Below are positions 7,553-14,292 of a DNA stretch of 49,726 nt, piece after piece. Position numbers and translations under genes: made by a program. The DNA is from JBBQHM01 sp038323965 (lineage in GTDB: Bacteria > Verrucomicrobiota > Verrucomicrobiia > Chthoniobacterales > UBA10450). Position 1 is the stretch's first letter. Every line of letters starts with the position of its first letter. Location: contig JBBQHM010000004.1 of assembly GCA_038323965.1 (NCBI GenBank), forward strand, positions 1 to 49,726. The letters run 5' to 3'. Under the pieces are notes generated by a model. That model had not been told where the DNA came from and ran no database searches. It saw nothing but the letters and a program-made list of their open reading frames with translations.

Positions 7553-8509
7553 ATGCGCACCCTTCCTGTAGTTCTCACTTCGCTGGTATTTTCGACGTCA
7601 TTGCTGCCTGCGCATAGCGTCGAAGCGCAGGCCGGTTATTCACTCGGCGCACACCTGCAGTCGCGCGGTTTTGGCGGAGCGCAGTTACGTCGTGTCGGGA
7701 CGAACTTGCTATCCGTGCCGATCGTGTTGAACGGACGCAAAACGGAATGGATCGTCGATACTGGCGCCACGCATTGCACGATCAACCGCACAGTCGCCCC
7801 ACAATTTGGAATGAAGGAAGCCGCCACCGGAATCGGAGTGGTCGGTGCCTTCGGGGCCAGCGGCGATAAGGTCGGCGTCTCGATGGCACAGACGCTTGGC
7901 ATGGGGAATTGCGTTCTCAAAAATGTTCCAGTCGCGGTTGTCAACGCAGGAGACATGTATGCGCACTGGGGGAACCGCGCACTACGCTTGGACGGGTTTC
8001 TGGGAGCGCGCGAGATGCGTCGCTTTGGAATGGTTATCGATTGTGCGCGACAAATGATGTTCGTAAATCCTGCTGGTGAAAAGGGAGGCGGCCTCGACGC
8101 GCTGCTGCCGGCCCAGGGATTTATTCGCGTTCCGATCCGATACGAAGGAAACGAGTTCCTGGTCGATGGGGCCGTTAATGGTACTCCGGCGCGATTCATC
8201 ATCGATACGGGATCGTTTGTCACGATGCTCAGCAGAAGTTTTGCGAAAGCAGCGGACCTCAAACCGAGCGACCCCAGATATTACTCTAAGGGGATTGGCA
8301 CGCGCGAAGCGGGCGTCTCGATTGCTACGCTGAAAAACTTTCGGATTGGTGGCGTGGAATACTCGAATCTCGATGTCGGCGTGACGTCGCTCTCGAGCCA
8401 AATTGCCGGACCAAAGGTCGGCCTTGCTGGTCTTATCGGCGGTGAATATCTCGCGCTGAAATTTGGTATCGTCGATTGCGGCGGACTCGCGCTCTACCTG
8501 CGTCCATAA
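7553..8509 (+). CDS. Secreted two-domain retropepsin-like aspartic protease
   Basis: A 318-residue protein with an N-terminal signal peptide (LPVVLTSLVFSTSLLPAHSVEA). It contains two retropepsin-like halves in tandem. The first has the active-site motif WIVDTGATHCT with Asp69, the second FIIDTGSFVTM with Asp218, each about 50-60 residues before a second conserved hydrophobic-glycine segment (LDGFLGAREMRRFGMVIDC and LAGLIGGEYLALKFGIVDC). Two DTG motifs in one chain could form an internal pseudo-dimer, as in pepsin. Alternatively each half may pair with another copy. A paralogue lies at 39213-40214. Function in the periplasm or cell surface is unknown. The family is clear; proteolytic activity is inferred. 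Confidence 0.8.
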   Translation: MRTLPVVLTSLVFSTSLLPAHSVEAQAGYSLGAHLQSRGFGGAQLRRVGTNLLSVPIVLNGRKTEWIVDTGATHCTINRTVAPQFGMKEAATGIGVVGAFGASGDKVGVSMAQTLGMGNCVLKNVPVAVVNAGDMYAHWGNRALRLDGFLGAREMRRFGMVIDCARQMMFVNPAGEKGGGLDALLPAQGFIRVPIRYEGNEFLVDGAVNGTPARFIIDTGSFVTMLSRSFAKAADLKPSDPRYYSKGIGTREAGVSIATLKNFRIGGVEYSNLDVGVTSLSSQIAGPKVGLAGLIGGEYLALKFGIVDCGGLALYLRP

Positions 8510-8548
8510 GCAAAGCGAGGTTGGACGAGACGGATCACTTCCGGCAAG

Positions 8549-9613
8549 TTGCGGAAGGTGTCTGCCCGCATACGAATTTTTGGCGTCACGCTCTTCTGGC
8601 TTGTCGTCATCACCCTCCTTCATGGTGGACTCAATCTTCACTGGTGGGACCAAAAGCCTTCAGTTGCGGGCGGGCGCTCGAAATTTCGCGTCGGATTTTT
8701 ACCGGTGACCTGTCATTTAACGTGTCCGGTTACTGACTTCATTAATCGCAGCATCACCGGTAACAATGTCTATGATCCGGTCCGCTTTAACGGTTGGCCC
8801 GAGCTCAAGGAGGCTTATCTATCGGGCTACACTCCGGCGACATTTATCCTGGCACCGATGGCAATCGCGCTGCGTGAACAAGGCGTGCCGATCAAGATCG
8901 TCTACCTGGGACATCGCGATGGATCGGCGGTGATGGTTCACAAAGACTCGAATATTTACCGCACCGAAGACTTGAAGGGCAAAACGGTCGCCGTGCCCGG
9001 GCGTTATGCGAATCAGCGCCTTATCCTTTATCGAGAACTCAAGGCGAAAGGCATGAGCCTGAACGACATCAAACTCGTGGAGATGGCGCCGCCGGATATG
9101 CCGGCCGCACTCTACGCCAAGGCGGTGGACGCGATCTCGTCCGGCGAACCGTTTATGGGGCAGACCGAGCTCGATGGTTACGGACGTTGTTTGTATCAGG
9201 CGAAAGATTCGTGGCCGGGCTTCATCTCGTGCGTGCTCGCCGTCAGCGAAAAAGCCATCGCGACCCATCGCGGCGATGTCCAGACTTTGGTCAACGGAAT
9301 CGCGAAGAGCGGGAAGTGGCTGGATGCCAACATGGATCACCGGATGCAGGCCGCGAATTTCGTAAGCTCGCTCTATTACAATCAGAATCCGCGCCTGCTC
9401 ACGTACGTGCTAAGCAAGCCGCCCGATCGCGTGACCTACAGTAATTTAAGGCCACTCCGCGCGAACTTCGAAGAGATCGAGCAGCTCGCGAAAGAGGCTG
9501 GAATTCTAAAGGGCACAGCCCATTTCGATGACTACGTGGACACGTCGTTTGCGCCCGATGACTCGCAACTGGTTGCCCATAATTTTGAGGTGGCTCCCGC
9601 GCATGCGCACTGA
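8549..9613 (+). CDS. ABC transporter substrate-binding protein, NitT/TauT (NMT1/SsuA-like)
   Basis: A protein of about 354 residues with an N-terminal hydrophobic segment (IFGVTLFWLVVITLLHGGLN), probably an uncleaved anchor or signal. The mature part begins with FRVGFLPVTCHLTCPVTDF, a typical first strand of nitrate/taurine/thiamine-precursor-type binding proteins. It continues with APMAIALREQGVPIKIV, the LKGKTVAVPGRYANQRL hinge and ALYAKAVDAISSGEPF. The start is uncertain: TTG at 8549 or GTG at 8558, neither with a strong ribosome-binding site. It overlaps the permease gene, so the three genes form an operon. The ligand cannot be read from sequence; nitrate, sulfonates and pyrimidine precursors all fall in this superfamily. 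Confidence 0.8.
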   Translation: MRKVSARIRIFGVTLFWLVVITLLHGGLNLHWWDQKPSVAGGRSKFRVGFLPVTCHLTCPVTDFINRSITGNNVYDPVRFNGWPELKEAYLSGYTPATFILAPMAIALREQGVPIKIVYLGHRDGSAVMVHKDSNIYRTEDLKGKTVAVPGRYANQRLILYRELKAKGMSLNDIKLVEMAPPDMPAALYAKAVDAISSGEPFMGQTELDGYGRCLYQAKDSWPGFISCVLAVSEKAIATHRGDVQTLVNGIAKSGKWLDANMDHRMQAANFVSSLYYNQNPRLLTYVLSKPPDRVTYSNLRPLRANFEEIEQLAKEAGILKGTAHFDDYVDTSFAPDDSQLVAHNFEVAPAHAH

Positions 9614-10373
9614 TTCAATCGCGCGATTTGCGCTGCCGCTCGGCGTTGCGGCGATTTTCCTCGTCGCGTGGCACCTCGCGGTCCGTGCCACACACAGTGA
9701 TTTATTCCCGACGCCGATCGAAGTCGGCCGTGGAATTCTCGAGCTGTTAGAGAAAGGGCTGCTCCTCAAATACATTGTCGCTTCGCTCTTCCGCGTAACC
9801 TGGGGATTTACCCTTGCCGTCGCAATCGGAGTGCCCGTCGGACTCGTGCTCGGCTGGTATAGCCGCGCGTTCGAAGCCTTCAATCCGATGATCCAGATTT
9901 TCCGACCGATCTCGCCGATCGCCTGGATCCCCGTCGCGATTTTATGGTTCGGCGTGACGGACATGGCACCCATCTTCCTGATATTTCTGGCTAGCGTGTT
10001 CCCCGTGATGGTCTCGGCGATTGCTGCCGTGCAGAACATGCAGCCCGTGTATCTGCGCGCGGCGCAAAATTTCGGCCTGACGCGATTCGAGCTTTTCCGC
10101 CAGGTTATTTTTCGCGCAAGCCTCCCACAAATTATCACCGGCATCCGGATCGCGCTCGGGGTCGCCTGGCTTGTCGTGGTCGCGGCGGAAATGATCGCAG
10201 TGAATAGCGGACTTGGCTATTTGATCATCGACGCGCGAAATGCCGGTAAACGCTATGATCTTGTCGTCGCTGGCATGGTGATGATCGGGCTCATCGGGCT
10301 CGTGCTAGACCTGCTGGTTCGCCAACTGGAAAAATTGCGCGCCGTGCGTTGGGGTTACTCGATCGAACGATGA
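9603..10373 (+). CDS. ABC transporter permease, NitT/TauT family
   Basis: A 256-residue inner-membrane permease with about six hydrophobic segments. The cytoplasmic coupling (EAA) loop reads YLRAAQNFGLTRFELFRQVIFRASLPQIITGIRIALGVAW, with the conserved glycine in the expected place. This matches the SsuC/TauC/CmpB type. The start is the ATG at 9603, inside the end of the binding-protein gene, which gives an 11-base overlap and suggests translational coupling. Its stop overlaps the ATPase start (ATGA). It should form the homodimeric membrane channel of the importer. Confidence 0.9.
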   Translation: MRTDSIARFALPLGVAAIFLVAWHLAVRATHSDLFPTPIEVGRGILELLEKGLLLKYIVASLFRVTWGFTLAVAIGVPVGLVLGWYSRAFEAFNPMIQIFRPISPIAWIPVAILWFGVTDMAPIFLIFLASVFPVMVSAIAAVQNMQPVYLRAAQNFGLTRFELFRQVIFRASLPQIITGIRIALGVAWLVVVAAEMIAVNSGLGYLIIDARNAGKRYDLVVAGMVMIGLIGLVLDLLVRQLEKLRAVRWGYSIER

Positions 10374-11155
10374 GCGCGCCCGCCGTCTCCATTAGTGCGG
10401 TGACGATGTCGTTTCGCGGCGATCGCGGGTCTGACGCCGTTCATGTTCTCGACTCGATCAATGCGGAAGTGAAGCGGGGAGAATTCGTCTGCATCGTCGG
10501 GCCGAGCGGTTGCGGGAAATCGACATTGTTAAACATCGTCGCCGGCTTCACCCATCCCACCGCGGGCGAAGTGCGAGTCGAAGGCACAAAAGTGACGCGA
10601 CCCAACCCGCGACGCATTTTCGTCTTCCAGGAAAACGGCGTGTTTCCGTGGCTGAATGTGAACGACAACGTCGCGTTTGGATTACGGGGCAAAGCGCCGC
10701 GAGATCGCGCCGAAATCATCCGGCACTATATCGATCTTGTCGGGCTGGCGGGTTTCGAGGAAGCGTACCCGCGCGAGTTATCGGGCGGCATGCGCCAGCG
10801 CGTCGAAATCGCGCGCGCCCTCGCGGCCGATCCCGAAATCGTCTACATGGACGAACCATTCGGTGCGCTCGATTTCCTCACGCGAATGAAGATGCGCGCT
10901 GATCTGATTCGAATCTGGCAAAGTGAGAAGAAGACAATCCTGTTTGTCACACACGACATCGAAGAAGCGGTGCAGCTCGCGGATCGTGTTCTGGTCCTGA
11001 GCCCGCGTCCCGGACGCATCGAAGCCGTGATCGACATTGATCTGCCGCGTCCGCGCGATCTCGATTCACGCGGTTATCTCGAAAAGCGAGATGCAATTTT
11101 TTCTACGATGGGAATGAGCGTCCGCGTCGGCGAGAACACTGCCGGCTCATTATAA
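10370..11155 (+). CDS. ABC transporter ATP-binding protein, NitT/TauT family
   Basis: A 261-residue nucleotide-binding subunit. Walker A is GPSGCGKSTLLNIVAG, the Q-loop is VFQENGVFPWLNV, the signature is LSGGMRQRVEIARAL, Walker B is IVYMDEPFGALD and the switch histidine lies in LFVTHDIEEAVQLADRV. The LFVTHDIEEA form and the C-terminal VLSPRPGRIEAVIDIDLPRPR are typical of SsuB/TauB/NrtD ATPases. The ATG at 10370 overlaps the permease stop. Its 3' end overlaps the YHS remnant on the other strand tail to tail. It energises import by the preceding two gene products. Confidence 0.94.
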   Translation: MSAPAVSISAVTMSFRGDRGSDAVHVLDSINAEVKRGEFVCIVGPSGCGKSTLLNIVAGFTHPTAGEVRVEGTKVTRPNPRRIFVFQENGVFPWLNVNDNVAFGLRGKAPRDRAEIIRHYIDLVGLAGFEEAYPRELSGGMRQRVEIARALAADPEIVYMDEPFGALDFLTRMKMRADLIRIWQSEKKTILFVTHDIEEAVQLADRVLVLSPRPGRIEAVIDIDLPRPRDLDSRGYLEKRDAIFSTMGMSVRVGENTAGSL

Positions 11156-11386
11156 ACAGCCGCCGACGGCCTGGATCGGTTCCGTTCGGCCAACTTCGGT
11201 AATCCAGGCGGCGATCGCCCCGCGTTTTGATTTCGCTTGCCCTGCGGGTTTGCCGTCGGTGAAAAATGCAACCGGGTCATAACCCTGGAGAGCGACACCA
11301 GTTTTATCGACGTTCGGCTTTGGCTCCGCGAGAGCCGCCGATGCCAAGAGGGCGAGAGAGAGGAATGGTAGTGGGCTGAATTTCAT
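11150..11386 (-). CDS. Short exported YHS-domain-like protein, probably truncated
   Basis: A 78-residue reading frame from the ATG at 11386 with a clear signal peptide (MKFSPLPFLSLALLASAALA). It is followed by VDKTGVALQGYDPVAFFTDGKP, the conserved start of exported YHS-domain proteins. Family members normally continue with another 50-100 residues, including a GGYCA-type cysteine motif. Here the sequence diverges after KSKRGAIAAW and stops soon after VGGCL, overlapping the end of the ABC ATPase gene. A deletion within the domain, or decay, is likely. It may still make a short exported peptide. Confidence 0.55.
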   Translation of the reverse strand: MKFSPLPFLSLALLASAALAEPKPNVDKTGVALQGYDPVAFFTDGKPAGQAKSKRGAIAAWITEVGRTEPIQAVGGCL

Positions 11387-11465
11387 GAGTGTCGGGTGAG
11401 AGCACCCGCGCACACCATTATTCTGCATCGGAATTCCACCTGCCGGCGTATGACAGGGAATAAAG

Positions 11466-12113
11466 ATGCGCTTCGCCACCCTTATGAATGTGATCAAGCG
11501 AAGTAGACGAACGATCTTAACCTGCGCTTTCTTCGCGGCCTTTGGCGTGGTCGGCGGCGCGCTAGCTCAAACCGCCGTTCCCTCAAGCGAAGCGAAGGCT
11601 GTCTTCGCAGGCGGATGTTTCTGGTGCATGCAGCCGCCGTTCGACCACGTCCCAGGAGTCACCTCCACCAGGGTCGGATACGCAGGAGGCACGGAAGAAA
11701 ACCCGACTTACAAACAAGTTTCCGCGGGCGAGACGAGTCATCGCGAATCAATCGAGGTCACCTACGATCCTGCAAAAGTGACTTACGAAAAACTGCTCGA
11801 CGTCTTCTGGCACAACATCAGTCCGGTCCAGACCGATGGGCAGTTCAATGATGTGGGCGATCAGTACACGACCGCAATTTTTTATGCGACCGATGAGCAG
11901 AAGAAGATGGCGGAAGCTTCCAAGGAGGCGCTTGCGAAATCGGGTCGCTTCCAGAAACCAATTGCGACGGTGATTCTACCGGCCGGCAAGTTCTGGCCCG
12001 CGGAGGAGTATCACCAGAAATACTATCTTAAGAACCCCGCGCACTACGGGCTTTATCACTTCGTCTCTGGCCGCGCTTCCTACAAAGAACGGACCTGGGG
12101 TAAAGGCCAGTAG
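11466..12113 (+). CDS. msrA: Exported peptide-methionine (S)-S-oxide reductase MsrA
   Basis: A 215-residue MsrA. The signature FAGGCFWCMQPPFDHVPGV contains the catalytic Cys51, followed by GYAGGTEENPTYKQVSAGETSHRESIEV and the substrate-site DQYTTAIFY. The N-terminal 35 residues form a signal peptide (RRTILTCAFFAAFGVVGGALA), so the enzyme should repair oxidised methionines in periplasmic or surface proteins rather than in the cytoplasm. No MsrB domain or neighbouring msrB is visible. The start at 11466 includes extra residues; an ATG at 11484 is also possible and keeps the signal sequence. Confidence 0.93.
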   Translation: MRFATLMNVIKRSRRTILTCAFFAAFGVVGGALAQTAVPSSEAKAVFAGGCFWCMQPPFDHVPGVTSTRVGYAGGTEENPTYKQVSAGETSHRESIEVTYDPAKVTYEKLLDVFWHNISPVQTDGQFNDVGDQYTTAIFYATDEQKKMAEASKEALAKSGRFQKPIATVILPAGKFWPAEEYHQKYYLKNPAHYGLYHFVSGRASYKERTWGKGQ

Positions 12114-12395
12114 TTCGCATTGGTGGTGCGGTACGCTTAGATCATGACTTCATGGGGAGCGCGAATTCCGACCTGGCCATTTAATTTGAACATCCAGATT
12201 CGTTTCGGCCGCTCTTTGCTGCAATAAAGCCCCCAGCTCGAAGAAATGGAGCAACCCAAAACCGTTGTTGCCGGCTGTCGTTAGCAGCGCTAGTCGCGAA
12301 CCGTGCACGCCTTCCATTCAAGCCTGACTCACCACGCAGCCTCATGAGGGTAACTGCGTGGCCGGCTCCGCGCGTTGATGCTCTAGCGCGTCACT
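12114..12395. other. Intergenic region with a perfect-stem hairpin
   Basis: No coding sequence is convincing here. The notable element is at 12332-12361: CCACGCAG and CTGCGTGG form an 8-bp perfect stem around a 14-base loop that itself contains CCTCATGAGG. There is no T-run on either side, so it is not a canonical intrinsic terminator. It lies between the convergent msrA and beta-helix genes, where it may still hinder read-through. Confidence 0.5.
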
Positions 12396-13967
12396 CTAGG
12401 GATCGCGCACTGTGACTTCAAACGTCTTACTCGCAGTGTTATTGCAGTCGTCGGTGGCAGTGACCGTCACTGTTGTTTTGCCAACACGGAAGAAGCTGCC
12501 GGAGGGCGGGCTGGCGGTTGCGGAGACTGGCCCCGTTTCCGAGTCGACCGCGCTGACGGCAAAGGAGACAAACGCGCCCGTTCGCCCTTTGCGCCTTTTC
12601 GCTTTTACGGTGATGTCCCCCGGAGTGCTGATAACAGGGGGAGTAGTATCGCACGCCTCGAATGCGCCGATGTCCATACGACCATTGCGTACCCGCGCAA
12701 AACCCAAACCGCGCTGATCGAAAGTGGGCGGCGGGGAAAAACTCGGATTGCCTGCATCAATCGCCGGACTGCCATTCAACAATGCGGAGGTGAATGTGGC
12801 ACCGCCGTTATCTGCCAACGTCCCAAGATTCGGGTCAGTGTTACGAATGTCACCCGGACCGCCGAGGTAACCGCCAGGCCCAGTGCCGCTGCCGCCACCA
12901 GCAGCATCACTCGCAAGGTTGTAGCCGAGCGAAGTCGTCGTCGCGCCGGAGGTGTTTAGAATGGTTACGGCTGGCGACGGTCGTGCACGCAGCACCGTAT
13001 TAGCAACTTCGAACCTCGCCGGACCGTTTCCTCCATCGTTGGCAACACAGCCGCCGACGCCGGTGGATGACGTATCGTCGATCGTGCTGCTGTTTAGAAC
13101 GAGTGCGCCACTAGCATTAATGATGTTTGCCGCGACCGCGCTGCCTAGCCCAGGTCCAGAGATGTTGCCACTGAATGTGCTGTTGGAAATGTTCAGAAGC
13201 GCCCTGCCGACGCCACCATAGTTCAAAATCCCGCCGCCGCCTCCACCCGAATTGTTACTGAAGGTGCTGTTGCTGATTGTAGCGATGACGTGCCCGCTGA
13301 AGCCCTGGTTGTAGATGCCGCCGCCCGCTCCGCTCGAGTTCCCGTCAAACGTGCTGTTGTCGATGTTCAATATCGCTGAGCCGCCGTTGTTACCGAGATT
13401 GATAATCGCTCCGCCCGCATTTGCTGACGAGTTCCCGATTAGCCTCGTGTTTTTCAGCGCCAACACCGCCATGCAGCCGCCGTAACCATCATTGTCAATC
13501 GCGCCGCCCGAATCTGTTGCCGAGTTATTACTGATGACGCAATCGGTGACGGTGAGATTCGCGTGATCGTTTTGGATGCCCCCACCGTTGCCTGCGCTGC
13601 CGTGGATAATCGTTAGGCCGGAAATAACGACCACATTCGCTGAGCGAACCGCGAATACCCGGCTAAGATTCTGAGCGTCTACTGTCAGGTTCATCGGGCC
13701 GGGGCCGCCGATGGTGACGCTCTTGCCGACCGTGAGCTCGCCGCTGGAAAGTGTGATTACACCGCTGATGGAAAATTTAATGATGTCGCCATCATTCGCG
13801 TCGGCAAGCGCCTGGCGAAACGATCCGGGCCCGCTGTCGCTCGTGTTCGATACGGTTAACGTCGCGGCTTCAATAACCTGAACAGCCGCTACGGTGAGGA
13901 AGCACAGGGTGACGCAAAGAGATGTTCCGCACCATGTGGTCTGAGACGAATATGTATGATTCCTCAT
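12396..13967 (-). CDS. Secreted right-handed beta-helix protein with choice-of-anchor Q and HYR domains
   Basis: A protein of about 523 residues. After a signal-type segment (TSLCVTLCFLTVAAVQVIEA), the body is built of glycine- and asparagine-rich repeats of the form IxNSTFSxNxSGxxGGGIxN, typical of parallel beta-helix surface proteins. This is followed by DPNLGTLADNGGATFTSALL and GSPAIDAGN, the choice-of-anchor Q signature, and then a C-terminal HYR-type immunoglobulin-like domain (PPVISTPGDITVKA to TATDDCNNTASKTFEVTV). The ATG at 13967 is preferred, although the frame is open to 14042. Probably an exported adhesin or extracellular matrix protein. It is repeat-rich, so assembly errors are possible. 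Confidence 0.8.
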   Translation of the reverse strand: MRNHTYSSQTTWCGTSLCVTLCFLTVAAVQVIEAATLTVSNTSDSGPGSFRQALADANDGDIIKFSISGVITLSSGELTVGKSVTIGGPGPMNLTVDAQNLSRVFAVRSANVVVISGLTIIHGSAGNGGGIQNDHANLTVTDCVISNNSATDSGGAIDNDGYGGCMAVLALKNTRLIGNSSANAGGAIINLGNNGGSAILNIDNSTFDGNSSGAGGGIYNQGFSGHVIATISNSTFSNNSGGGGGGILNYGGVGRALLNISNSTFSGNISGPGLGSAVAANIINASGALVLNSSTIDDTSSTGVGGCVANDGGNGPARFEVANTVLRARPSPAVTILNTSGATTTSLGYNLASDAAGGGSGTGPGGYLGGPGDIRNTDPNLGTLADNGGATFTSALLNGSPAIDAGNPSFSPPPTFDQRGLGFARVRNGRMDIGAFEACDTTPPVISTPGDITVKAKRRKGRTGAFVSFAVSAVDSETGPVSATASPPSGSFFRVGKTTVTVTATDDCNNTASKTFEVTVRDP

Positions 13968-14169
13968 GAGGAAGTCTCGTGAGCGCCGATGGATAGTGTC
14001 AATACCTTTCGGCGTCTGATTACCCCCAGATCGAAATCGCAAGGCCCTCCTCCATAGAGATTTACGTCTTATGGAGGTCGGGGCGTATCAGATTCAAAAA
14101 CAGCCCTTGGAATCATAAATGTCCAAGTAAACTTTTGATCGAATAGCGCGAAACCGCGTTTTACGAGTC

Positions 14170-14242
14170 AGCCGGCAGACGGGCTCGAACCGACGACCTG
14201 CTGATTACAAATCAGCTGCTCTACCAACTGAGCTATACCGGC
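14170..14242 (-). tRNA. tRNA-Thr (anticodon UGU)
   Basis: Read on the minus strand, the 73-base sequence begins GCCGGTATAGCTCAGTTGG and ends TGCCGGC plus a discriminator U. The acceptor stem pairs with one G-U, and the D-arm has the usual AGCTCAGTTGGTAGAGC. The anticodon stem GCTGA/TCAGC encloses the loop TTTGTAA, giving anticodon UGU for threonine. The T-arm has TTCGAGC with one stem mismatch. CCA is not encoded. It lies just downstream of the TMTC-like gene on the same strand. Confidence 0.93.
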
Positions 14243-14292
14243 GAATAAGGCGGCATTTTAGGCCAGCGCCGTGCGGGAAACAAGCGGCCGTC

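Noticed and set aside
9506..10144. A 212-codon minus-strand open frame opposite the NitT/TauT permease
   Set aside because: No motifs or signal sequence; the plus-strand permease explains the region.
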